DNA from: Zhenpiania hominis
GTDB lineage: Bacteria; Bacillota; Clostridia; Peptostreptococcales; Anaerovoracaceae
NCBI RefSeq assembly: GCF_014333425.1
Contig: NZ_JACRYT010000007.1
Location: 81,982-145,981, forward strand
DNA length: 64,000 bases
Reading direction: 5' to 3'
The notes under the pieces were generated by a model that had not been told where the DNA came from, searched no databases, and was given only the letters and a program-made list of their open reading frames with translations. The position numbers and the translations under genes are program-made. Below are positions 53,601 to 61,288 of this stretch, piece after piece; within the stretch, counting starts at the first letter, position 1; each line of letters opens with the position of its first letter.

Positions 53601-55357
53601 TTTTGCAGAGCAGCCTCCAGTTTTTTTATATCATAGCTACCTTCGATCTCCGTATAATACTGGGTTGTGAATCCTCCAATCTCAAATTCTCCATTCAGTC
53701 CCATAAGGTATGCCGTCTGAATATCATTCAGCGGAAACGGTTCATAGACGTTTTCCATATCCGGTTCATACCGGACCGCGGCCTCACGGCGCGCTCCTCC
53801 TTTTGTCTCCGCGATGCGAGCCAGTTCCTCTATGGTCGGCGAGGAAAAAAGCTCTTTCAGATTGATATCCATCCCTTCTTTTCTGCACAGGGCCACGAAT
53901 CGCATTCCCTTTATGGAGTCGCCTCCCAGTTCGAAGAAATCCTCCCTGACGCGGGGCTCTTTTATGTTGAGAATTTCTTCAAAGATTTTCGATATGGTTC
54001 TCTCTGTCTTTGTTTCGGCAATCCGCTCTGTATCGGAAGTCTCTTTCCTTACCTGATTTTGTAAAACAGGAACATATCCTGTGTCTTTTTTCAGATCGCC
54101 GGCAGTGACCTCTTTTTCTTCCGTTATTTTTCTCAGAACTGAGAGAAGATCCGCTTCCACCTTTTCCATACATTCACGGGAATATTTTCGCGCGTTATAT
54201 CGGAACACGACGCGGAACTCCCCCTGGTTATCCGCCAGGCTTATGGAAAAATCATAACTGGAGTGGTTATACATTTTCATTCCCGTTATTTCCACACCCG
54301 CTTTTTTCGCGCTGTCAAATAAAACCTCTAAATCGAAATTCTCAAAAATATACAGGCTTTTTATCCGTCTCGCGCAGCCGCTCAGATCGCTTACAGAACA
54401 GATGGCGTACTTCATTCCGTTTAGGAAGTCTTCATTTGCTCTTTTTACTATGTCTGAAAAGACATCCCCTTCCCCGGCTTTTATTCTGACCGGATAGGTT
54501 CCCGAAAACATACCGGCGATTTTATCCGCGTCTTTCATCTGAGGCGGCCTCACCGCCATAACGTTTCCGAAAAGAATGCTGCTTCTTCGGTTATACGCGG
54601 ATAGTAAAATCCCCCAGGCTCCCTGAAATACACTGTTTACCGTAACGGCTCTCGCTCGGGCGTATTCTTTGATTTTCTCCAAAAGGTTCTGACGGATCCC
54701 AAAAGATGTTTCGGCGATTTCAAATCCCTCTCCCAGCAAATCTCCCGGCAGACCGCATGGTTGTTCTTCGCCGCTGATATAGTCCTCCCAGTATTTCCTG
54801 GCAGGCTCTATGTCTTGCTTTTCCAGCCATGAGACAAATCTCCTGTAGGACGGCGCAGGTACGGTTTCCGGCATTTGGCCCTTTGAAATCGTGTCGTATA
54901 TCTGAAAGAAATCCTTTGCTAAAATGGCAATGCTATATCCGTCGATCAGGATGTGGTGAAAGGACCAGATATTGCAATATTCTTTGTCCGCGATTTTTAC
55001 AAGGGCAACCCGTATCAGATTTTCCTTTTCAAAGTGAAATCCTCTTTTCCCGTCTTCCTCGAGGAACTCCTCCTCACTTTTATCTTCACAGTAAAAAAAG
55101 TCCGTATCGCTTTCTTTCAAGACCACCTGAACGGGGTTTTCCAGTGTGGAATATACAATTCTCGTTCGGAAGATATCGTATTTCTGATTTAATCGATCGA
55201 TGCTCTTTTTAAAAGCGTCCACGTCGATATTCCCTTTCAGGTAAAGACAGTGCCGGCCCGTGTATCCGCCGGCTTCGCCGTCTTTTAAGGCGTGAAACAG
55301 TAAGCCTTTCTGTATCGACGTAAGCGGAAAAATTGATTCTATATTTTTCTTGTCCAT
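50687..55357 (-). CDS. NRPS-2: C-PCP-Cy-A-PCP
   Basis: The 1556-residue synthetase has a condensation domain (about 8-425; HHILIDG at 134-140), a PCP (serine 481), a heterocyclization-type domain (about 540-965) with TPQVYLDCQV but ECLCVD at 669-674 instead of DxxxxD, an adenylation domain (about 985-1440; FTSGTTGKPKG, RGYRIELGEIE, ANGKIDR) and a PCP (serine 1504). The A pocket read by eye (FDLSVYD, WNSVP, LSGDW, ATEASIW) is close to the cysteine code. The first C-PCP has no A domain. The acidic C terminus SEFDDGEL looks like a docking tail. The ATG follows AAAGGAG, 13 nt after the NRPS-1 stop. Confidence 0.93.
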   Translation of the reverse strand: MDKKNIESIFPLTSIQKGLLFHALKDGEAGGYTGRHCLYLKGNIDVDAFKKSIDRLNQKYDIFRTRIVYSTLENPVQVVLKESDTDFFYCEDKSEEEFLEEDGKRGFHFEKENLIRVALVKIADKEYCNIWSFHHILIDGYSIAILAKDFFQIYDTISKGQMPETVPAPSYRRFVSWLEKQDIEPARKYWEDYISGEEQPCGLPGDLLGEGFEIAETSFGIRQNLLEKIKEYARARAVTVNSVFQGAWGILLSAYNRRSSILFGNVMAVRPPQMKDADKIAGMFSGTYPVRIKAGEGDVFSDIVKRANEDFLNGMKYAICSVSDLSGCARRIKSLYIFENFDLEVLFDSAKKAGVEITGMKMYNHSSYDFSISLADNQGEFRVVFRYNARKYSRECMEKVEADLLSVLRKITEEKEVTAGDLKKDTGYVPVLQNQVRKETSDTERIAETKTERTISKIFEEILNIKEPRVREDFFELGGDSIKGMRFVALCRKEGMDINLKELFSSPTIEELARIAETKGGARREAAVRYEPDMENVYEPFPLNDIQTAYLMGLNGEFEIGGFTTQYYTEIEGSYDIKKLEAALQKVVEHQPALRTVIKDYTAQQILEDLPPYTIEIIDIPEEKNRKRALAEHREKMRTSVFDRTRMPYFTIKAFKLGEDAYRICFLIECLCVDGAGLMMMLSELMRYYNHPEEESGRIAFTFRDYQSALAEERKKEKYTRDRDYWMAKVDTLPLAPEVALKGNPANIKNPRFLRQEHFFGKEEYETLQSFCRKNKITMAALLCAAYTQTLAFWSGSQEFSVSMTVFERNLYHEDVPKLIGDFTKLIVVDTQTEHEDLISQTKVMGGKIAEALEHSDYNCVNLIKEIALKRRLGTKAVLPYVFTCALSEHGAGQINQVYGISRTPQVYLDCQVTNRNGGLFVNWDYPEGLYDERMLEKMFRQYIRLIAQAGENPTASVDEETERFIETYNHTFMREEERAKRHSQTLCDLFAPSFETYARRIAVKDFEKEWDYRTLGQAVYRICAKLKKDGVKPGDCVGITGERKAETVAAILAVLLCGAAYVPINEEYPRDRVAYIMKKTDGKVKTDAAYVREAMAKEPGNVFESQAKPDELAYIIFTSGTTGKPKGVAIDHKSALNTILDINERCGINEKDVFLCLAEFGFDLSVYDLFGALAAGSKLCIVRDQRNPEEIRKTIEENGVTFWNSVPAVMQMVTGVVEDGFVNKTIKNVYLSGDWIPVNLPDKIRNHFVNARVTSLGGATEASIWSIYYPTERKADISSVPYGMPLKNQTIHILNKWRKACPIGVRGEIYIGGDGVAACYYGDKEKTDASFVEHPQYGRLYKTGDYGKLREEGFVEFLGRIDSQVKIRGYRIELGEIESCALEAEGVQRAVAVTKNTGGSEGIALYVQCGDSFNETEVRSLLQKQLPDYMLPSVIEKMNRFPVTANGKIDRNKLKNRQSQGVQPARTEPANKAERDIGRMLSQTSGIRQVDYEKSFFEMGIDSLKAVVILNNLKKAGYDISLTDLYSGGSIAGIARALYQKEETTGHSEFDDGEL

Positions 55358-55372
55358 TTGCGCTCCTTTATT

Positions 55373-58300
55373 TCATGATTCGATGGCTGCCAGGATTGCT
55401 TCCAGTTCCTCTTCCTTTACAGCTTCTCTTTCTTCTTCCTTTTCCTCATCCATCTCGCAGGTAAAGGCTGCTGCCTGCGCCAGCCCGCGAATCGTACCCT
55501 GATCATAAAGCTGAGCCAGATCAAAAAGGATCCCTTCCTTCTTTGCCGCTGTCGCCAGCTTTATGGCTTTCAGAGAATCTCCCCCTAACGCGAAGAAGTT
55601 ATCCGTAACCCCGATTTCCTCTATATGCAGATTCTCTTCCCACAGCTTTTTCAGGATTTTTTCTTTCTCCGTAGCCGGTTTTACATTTCCCCGCTTCTTT
55701 TGTTTCGCCGCGGGAAGCGGAAGACTTCCAGTATCTACTTTTCCATTTGCCGAAAGGGGTATGTCCTCTATCCGGTATATCCTGGAGGGGATCATATAAT
55801 CCGGAAGCCTGTTTCTGAGGTGTTCCAGCAGTTCTTCTTCGGCAACATCCGCCTCTCTTCGGGTTTTCTTTGAAACGAAAATATTCTGCCACGCCTCATC
55901 CGCAAAGTCGCCCTTTTCCACAGCCGTGGCAACGCTGGTAAATCCGGATTTCTCCAGTGTTTCGAGCCATGTTTCGGAGCTTATCATCGGACCGCCGCTG
56001 CCTTTTCTGAAATCTTCACACTTTGCCAGTCCTTCCAGGAGCCCGAAGCTTACCATCTGCGCTCTGGTGTTTTCGGTGGTTTCCAGGATCACAAGCACCC
56101 CATCCGCTTTCATAACTTCCTTTATGCAGGTAAGGGTTTTTTCGATGTTTTCCGAATCATGCATGGTATTGGATACGATTACCATATCATATTCTCCGTA
56201 TCGGCAGCCCTGGCTCTGCAGGTTTTGGTTCATATCCAAAACCATGTATTCCATGGTGTATTCCCCCAGTTCCTCCTTCGCCTTTTCCAGGAAAAAATCC
56301 GATATGTCCGAATATACGTACACATAGTCTCTGTCTTTTATATTCTCCAGGACTTTTCTGGCCGCGCTCCCGATCCCCGCGCCCAATTCCAGGATCCTGG
56401 CTCCGGGTTTTTTCACAATTTCTCCGGCGATTTTTCCCAGCAGAATATTCATGGCGGAAGACATGCGGTTTCCATCGTAAATGCTTCCGGCGATTTTCGA
56501 ATCTGCCTGGTTATAGAAAATCTCCAGCGGATTTCGCTCTCCGGCAAGGATGCTCTCAAGATTCTCGCAGCACTCAAAGAAATAGGCGTCTATCTCTCTC
56601 ACGGCCTCGTGGAAATCCGACTGAAACAGCAAATCTTCTACTGCCTTTCTGTTTTCAGCATCCGGTCTGTTTTCCAAAAGGACTTTCCCGTTTTCAAGGC
56701 GGATATATCCTTCCCGCTCCAGTTCGGCGATCCAGCATTCCACCACATCAGTATATTTCGCAAGTACCTTCTTATCCTCCAGAAAATCTTTCAGACTGTC
56801 CCATCTCCATGAATCTTCCATAAATTTGTACATGTACCATATGGCGATATCCCCTAACCGGTTCATGTGATCCCGCATTTTTTTAAAATCAATGGTATCT
56901 TCCCAGACGCGCTTTTCTTTTTCTATGATCTTCTTCAGCCTGGCGGAAAGGTTTTCATCCGCCTTATCCGCCGCTTGTTTCTTAGTGACAATATAGGCGA
57001 TTAGTTCGTTTTCATGCTTTCGGAGGACCGCTTTTTCTATATTCTCCGCGCTCAGCAGCGTACTTTCGATTTCCCCAAGTTCGATCCTGTGGCCGTTCAT
57101 TTTTATCTGGCTGTCTCTCCTGCCGCAAAACTCCATATAGCCTTCTCGTTTTATTCTGCCGTAATCGCCGGTTCTGTAAATTCTTCCAAATTCTTCGTGG
57201 TTGAAAAAGGCGCTGTCTGTTTTTTCCCTGTCATTGTCATAGCCTTTCGCCACGCCCCGTCCTCCAATATAGATTTCGCCCAGAGTTTCGAGGGGCACTT
57301 CACGCCGGTTTTCGTCAAGAATATACATGTTCTGATTTGCCATAGGATAGCCATAAGGCACGCTTGCAAGGGCGCGCGTATCACGTTCGATCGGATAAAC
57401 AACCGACCAAATGGACGCTTCCGTCGCTCCGCCCATGCTGATAATCCTGGCAGCGGGGAAATGGTTCTTTATCTTTTCCGGCAGGTCAACGGGAATCCAG
57501 TCGCCGCTTAAAAGCACAAGCCGCAGCGTATCCATTTGTTCCCCGTCCTCCATGACATCTGTCAAAAGCCCCATTACCGCCGGAACCGAATTCCATATTG
57601 TGACCGATTCGTCTTTTATCACCTTCCGCACATCTTCCATATCTCTGGGATCCCGGGCAATATAAAGGGTCGCGCCTGCCGCGGCAGCCGCGAAGATATC
57701 GTATACGGAAAGATCAAACCCGAAAGAAGCGACGTTCAGCAAAACATCTTCTTTACTGACAGAAAATCTGCTGCTGACATCATGGATAGTGTTCACCGCG
57801 CTGTCATGGGTAATGACAACGCCTTTTGGCCTTCCCGTGCTCCCGGAAGTATAGATGACGTAGGCCTCGTCATCGGGGAAAATCCCGATTTCGTGTTCAA
57901 GGCCGTGTTCCGGGTTCACGCGGCTGACCGTATTGGAATCTATGACTTTGACACAGTTTGAATGTTCCAGAATATATTTTTGCCGCTCTTTGGGATAGCG
58001 GGGATTTAGCGGTACATAGACGCCTCCCATTCTTACGATTCCCAGGATGCCGGCAACTGTCTGAATGTTTCGTTCTCCCATTATGCCTACCCGGTCGCCT
58101 TTTCTGACGCCTTCCCTGGTTAAATATTCCGCCACAGCGCCTGAAACCTGTTCCAGTTCTCTGTAGGTATATTGCCTTTTCCCATCCTTTACCGCAATAT
58201 GATCGGGCGACATCGCCATTCCCTCTTTCCAGAAAGATACTAAGTTTGTTTTAACTAACTCTCGGGCAGAGTTATTGTACGCTCTGAGAATCCGCTTCTG

Positions 58301-59575
58301 ATATCCGGGAATCTGGGGCGCCTGCTTTTCGTTTCCAAGACAGCTTATCAATCGGATATATTCGTCAAACATTCCGTCTATCTCCGCCTTTTCAAAATAC
58401 GATTTTCTGTAATCCCAAACCACTTTGAGCATTCCGTTTGTCTCAAAAACCTGGCAATCCAGTGTAACCTGAGGGGTCTGGCTGATTCCGTAAACCATTT
58501 CCCCCAGAAAGTCAAACTGCTCAAATCCCATATCCTGGGAAATCATGCCTGTAAATACGACGGGGAATATGGCTGCTTTTCCGGTTTTTCTGCTCAGGTC
58601 ATTCATAATTTCTATGCCATCGTAGTTTTTGTGTTTGAAGGCACAAAAAAAGGCTTCGGAAACGATATTCAGATATTCCTCCATGCTGCCCGTGTTTTGG
58701 GGAAGGGTAATGAGGACGCTTTCCGTGAAGTCGCCGATGATTCTGTCCATTCCCCTTTGTTTGCGGATGGAGCTTGTCATTGGAAGGTTGAGGGTAAACT
58801 CCTTATCTCCTGACCAGAAGCCAAGGAGGCAGGCATAAACGGCCAGCGCCGCTACATTTGGCGTTACATTTATTTTTTGCAGATAGCTCTTTCCTTTGCT
58901 CCACGTTTCCTGGTCAATATAAAAGTGCCTCCTTGCAAAGCCCTCTCCATGGTTAGCGGAAGTATAGGGAAGCTGCGGGGCGGGGGCAATCCTGCTTTGA
59001 TTGTTATTCCAGTATTCCCTGTCCCTCTGGTATTTTCTGCTTTTTTTCATATCTCTGAGATGCCGCAAATAGTCCGTATACGTTCCCTCAATCGCGGCGG
59101 CCCGGCCGTTTTCGTAAATATCTTTAATCTCACTGCACAAAACGACAAAGCTTATAGCATCCGAAACGATCAGATCGTAATCTACGAACAAACGGGTTTT
59201 CCCATCGGGCATTATGGCAAACTCAAAGCTGAAAGGAGGCCATGTTCCACATGGAATCAGCCTGTGGGAAAGCTCAGCGCGTTTTTTATTTAAAAGTTCA
59301 TCAAGTTGAGATTCCGTTCTGTCTGACCAGTCCAGAACCTTTAATCTGTAATATTCCACTTTTTCCTTTATCGTCTGCGTTCCATTTTCGTTTATCACCG
59401 AACGCATGACGGGCTGCATCCTGATTACTTCGTTAAGCGCCCTTTCAAACCTTTCGGGCTCTAACTCAGTCAGGAACTCATAATAAACATGCGTAGAATA
59501 TCCTCCAAGTTCAAAGTTCTTTTCCCTACCAAGAAGGTATGCTCTTTGGATATTTGTCAGTTCCAGTTCTTTCAA
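55373..59575 (-). CDS. NRPS-1: Cy-A-MT-PCP
   Basis: The 1400-residue synthetase opens the operon. It has a heterocyclization domain (about 3-430; DLIVSD at 134-139; TPQVTLDCQV at 368-376) and an adenylation domain (core about 445-840; YTSGSTGRPKG) interrupted between motifs A8 and A9 by a C-methyltransferase (about 880-1240; ILELGAGIGS at 1061-1070). A PCP (serine 1334) and an acidic C-terminal tail follow. Pocket residues read by eye (D621, L622, Y625, N662, L688, S690, M714, I722, W723) give a cysteine-like code. Predicted action: cyclise cysteine to a thiazoline and methylate it. It begins with TTG, 8 nt after GGGAG. There is no carrier in front, so its acyl donor comes from another protein. 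Confidence 0.93.
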   Translation of the reverse strand: MKELELTNIQRAYLLGREKNFELGGYSTHVYYEFLTELEPERFERALNEVIRMQPVMRSVINENGTQTIKEKVEYYRLKVLDWSDRTESQLDELLNKKRAELSHRLIPCGTWPPFSFEFAIMPDGKTRLFVDYDLIVSDAISFVVLCSEIKDIYENGRAAAIEGTYTDYLRHLRDMKKSRKYQRDREYWNNNQSRIAPAPQLPYTSANHGEGFARRHFYIDQETWSKGKSYLQKINVTPNVAALAVYACLLGFWSGDKEFTLNLPMTSSIRKQRGMDRIIGDFTESVLITLPQNTGSMEEYLNIVSEAFFCAFKHKNYDGIEIMNDLSRKTGKAAIFPVVFTGMISQDMGFEQFDFLGEMVYGISQTPQVTLDCQVFETNGMLKVVWDYRKSYFEKAEIDGMFDEYIRLISCLGNEKQAPQIPGYQKRILRAYNNSARELVKTNLVSFWKEGMAMSPDHIAVKDGKRQYTYRELEQVSGAVAEYLTREGVRKGDRVGIMGERNIQTVAGILGIVRMGGVYVPLNPRYPKERQKYILEHSNCVKVIDSNTVSRVNPEHGLEHEIGIFPDDEAYVIYTSGSTGRPKGVVITHDSAVNTIHDVSSRFSVSKEDVLLNVASFGFDLSVYDIFAAAAAGATLYIARDPRDMEDVRKVIKDESVTIWNSVPAVMGLLTDVMEDGEQMDTLRLVLLSGDWIPVDLPEKIKNHFPAARIISMGGATEASIWSVVYPIERDTRALASVPYGYPMANQNMYILDENRREVPLETLGEIYIGGRGVAKGYDNDREKTDSAFFNHEEFGRIYRTGDYGRIKREGYMEFCGRRDSQIKMNGHRIELGEIESTLLSAENIEKAVLRKHENELIAYIVTKKQAADKADENLSARLKKIIEKEKRVWEDTIDFKKMRDHMNRLGDIAIWYMYKFMEDSWRWDSLKDFLEDKKVLAKYTDVVECWIAELEREGYIRLENGKVLLENRPDAENRKAVEDLLFQSDFHEAVREIDAYFFECCENLESILAGERNPLEIFYNQADSKIAGSIYDGNRMSSAMNILLGKIAGEIVKKPGARILELGAGIGSAARKVLENIKDRDYVYVYSDISDFFLEKAKEELGEYTMEYMVLDMNQNLQSQGCRYGEYDMVIVSNTMHDSENIEKTLTCIKEVMKADGVLVILETTENTRAQMVSFGLLEGLAKCEDFRKGSGGPMISSETWLETLEKSGFTSVATAVEKGDFADEAWQNIFVSKKTRREADVAEEELLEHLRNRLPDYMIPSRIYRIEDIPLSANGKVDTGSLPLPAAKQKKRGNVKPATEKEKILKKLWEENLHIEEIGVTDNFFALGGDSLKAIKLATAAKKEGILFDLAQLYDQGTIRGLAQAAAFTCEMDEEKEEEREAVKEEELEAILAAIES
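58242..58259 (-). promoter_or_regulatory. operator-like sequence inside NRPS-1
   Basis: GTTTGTTTTAACTAAC at 58244-58259 matches the promoter dyad GTTAGTTTTAGCTAAC in 14 of 16 positions, and the two preceding A residues also match. It lies 1.37 kb inside the gene. It may be chance. Confidence 0.25.
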
Positions 59576-59620
59576 TGTCTACTCTCCCTTTTACATGAAG
59601 TCAAAAAATGAGCACCACAA

Positions 59621-59639
59621 GTTAGTTTTAGCTAACTAA
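59621..59639 (-). promoter_or_regulatory. DtxR/IdeR-like operator at the NRPS promoter
   Basis: The plus-strand sequence GTTAGTTTTAGCTAACTAA contains TTAGTT (59622-59627) facing AACTAA (59634-59639). The minus-strand reading TTAGTTAGCTAAAACTAA is close to the DtxR/IdeR box consensus TTAGGTTAGSCTAACCTAA. It begins at the last base of the -10 box and covers the expected start point, the classical position for a repressor. Confidence 0.6.
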
Positions 59640-59668
59640 TGATACTCCTTATTTTCTCCTTCCGTCAA
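59639..59668 (-). promoter_or_regulatory. promoter of the NRPS operon
   Basis: On the minus strand TTGACG (59663-59668) and TATCAT (59639-59644) are separated by 18 nt. The first gene starts 64 nt downstream of the -10 box, after the operator-like dyad and a GGGAGAG ribosome site. I see no second convincing promoter in the 24.5 kb below it. Confidence 0.75.
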
Positions 59669-59713
59669 GGGGCAATGTTATTATCGAAATTTTTTATCAA
59701 TTTTAGATATCCT

Positions 59714-60490
59714 TCAAATAAAAATTTCCGGTTCCTTTCTCTCCACAAATTTGGTTTCCAGCATCTGCTTAATCTTCAGGATCGGCTCAGCGTCCCAGTA
59801 CTTGGCCTGCTGCGGGCAAAGCTTCACGCAGGCGCTGCAGAGAATGCAGCCTGTATTGATCTGCGTCGGATTTTCCCTGCTGATAACCTGCATGGGACAG
59901 TTTTCCGCGCAGAGTCCGCAGCCTGTGCAGGTCTCCGTGATTTTAGGCGTGAAAGGCATATCCGGCATCGGATCTTTATATGGCCGGTTTCCTTTTACCG
60001 CCACTTCCAGATAATCGCCCGCGCTGATTTTTTCCGCGGCTTTGATACCCAGACCTTCTGCCGCCTGCAGATCCTCCGCGTCCGGTCGGCCTGCCCCGAC
60101 TTTCGCGGAATAAGAATGTTCCCCGATAAAGGCGCCTGCCGCCAGCACGGTAAATCCCCCTTCCGCTAAAAGATCCTGACCTTCTAAAAGCGCGTCTTCG
60201 TAATCCCGGTTTCCATAAACCGCGGCAAGTACCGCTGGCGTCGCGGTTCCTTTTAACCCGCACAGAACGTTCTGCAAAACAGCGGGAACCCTTCCGCCGT
60301 AAACCGGATAGCCTATTACCAATATATCATTGGAACGAAATTCATATGTTTTTTCGCGAGCCTGTGGTTTTGTCAAATCAATCGTTTTCTGTTCAAATGT
60401 TCCGGTCCCGGCAATACCTCCCGCAATTCCATTGGCAATCTTCCTGCTGGCGCCGGTAGGGCTGAAATACATGGTTGTTATGGTTTTCAT
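59714..60490 (-). CDS. flavodoxin-ferredoxin fusion (EFR1 type)
   Basis: The 258-residue protein has an N-terminal flavodoxin domain (about 1-150; MYFSPTGASRKIANGI binds the FMN phosphate, YPVYGGRVP and YGNRDYEDALLE follow) and a C-terminal two-[4Fe-4S] ferredoxin (about 180-240; CTGCGLCAENCP and CILCSACVKLCP). It is an electron carrier or flavin reductase of anaerobes; the partner is unknown. A longer frame to 60556 has no added motif; the ATG at 60490 follows GGAAGAAG. It lies just upstream of the NRPS promoter and is not clearly separated by a terminator. Confidence 0.9.
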   Translation of the reverse strand: MKTITTMYFSPTGASRKIANGIAGGIAGTGTFEQKTIDLTKPQAREKTYEFRSNDILVIGYPVYGGRVPAVLQNVLCGLKGTATPAVLAAVYGNRDYEDALLEGQDLLAEGGFTVLAAGAFIGEHSYSAKVGAGRPDAEDLQAAEGLGIKAAEKISAGDYLEVAVKGNRPYKDPMPDMPFTPKITETCTGCGLCAENCPMQVISRENPTQINTGCILCSACVKLCPQQAKYWDAEPILKIKQMLETKFVERKEPEIFI

Positions 60491-60568
60491 CTCATCTTCT
60501 TCCTTTCCTTTACTCATTAAAATCTGTTTTAGCAAATACGCTTCCTTTTTCATCACATTGGAGACGCA

Positions 60569-61288
60569 CTAATTATCCACACCCTTGCGCCGGAACAGCC
60601 AGATAAAAATTCCGATGGCAACCACAATCCACGCCAAAGTAACCACGGCGGGAAACAGGGTTTCCTTTGACAGAAAATTCCCGTCTGTCAGGATGAGAAC
60701 CATTTCCACTACCGTATTGCATGGCGTGAGATCCGCGATTTTTTCCGCCACGGAATTCATGTCGGAAAAAATCGTAGGGAAAAGGAAAACCAGCATCAAC
60801 GGGATCTCATATACCCCCGCCGTCATCTGATCTCTTGCCGCCAGACCCACTGCCGCCCCCAGCACAATCAGGGGAACCGCCCCGATAAGCGTTATCACAA
60901 TAAATGCCGGAAGATACTTTACCGCTTCTCCCATCAGAAGGAAAATAATTATATTTGTAACCAAGAGGAAGAAGCTGGTCACCAGCATCTTCGCCATACA
61001 GAACTCGAACCCGCTGACATTGGAAAGGGCCAGAGTCCTCAGCGTATTCTTTTCCCGTTCCTCAGCGATGGATGTAGCAGGAATCATGACGGCCGTCATG
61101 GTCAGGTTCAGCGCCAGCACCAGCATCAAAAGATACGCGCGGGGCATAGGAATATCGCTGAACAGATATTTGTACAGCACCGCGAAAAACAGCGGAATGA
61201 TCATACTGATCGATATGGATATATTTTTCAGGATATCTTTAAAATCCTTTTTAAACAAAATCTGAATCTTTCTTGCGGATATTCCCAT
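60569..61288 (-). CDS. ABC-2 type transporter permease
   Basis: The 239-residue protein has six membrane helices and the NatB/ABC-2 pattern, including the FKKDFKDILKNISISISMIIPLFF start, SIAEEREKNTLRTLALSNVSGFEFCMAKML before helix three, and a final helix ending WLFRRKGVDN. The start at 61288 overlaps the ATPase stop as TAATG. With the ATPase it forms an exporter for ions, peptides or drugs. The substrate is unknown. Confidence 0.88.
   Translation of the reverse strand: MGISARKIQILFKKDFKDILKNISISISMIIPLFFAVLYKYLFSDIPMPRAYLLMLVLALNLTMTAVMIPATSIAEEREKNTLRTLALSNVSGFEFCMAKMLVTSFFLLVTNIIIFLLMGEAVKYLPAFIVITLIGAVPLIVLGAAVGLAARDQMTAGVYEIPLMLVFLFPTIFSDMNSVAEKIADLTPCNTVVEMVLILTDGNFLSKETLFPAVVTLAWIVVAIGIFIWLFRRKGVDN

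Noticed and set aside
35064..59575. Classical yersiniabactin or pyochelin cluster
   Set aside because: There is no salicylate synthase, aryl-AMP ligase, aryl carrier domain, ketosynthase module or siderophore importer; only part of the logic is shared.
59621..59639. Fur box
   Set aside because: The dyad lacks GATAAT-type repeats and fits the TTAG/CTAA pattern of DtxR-type sites better.
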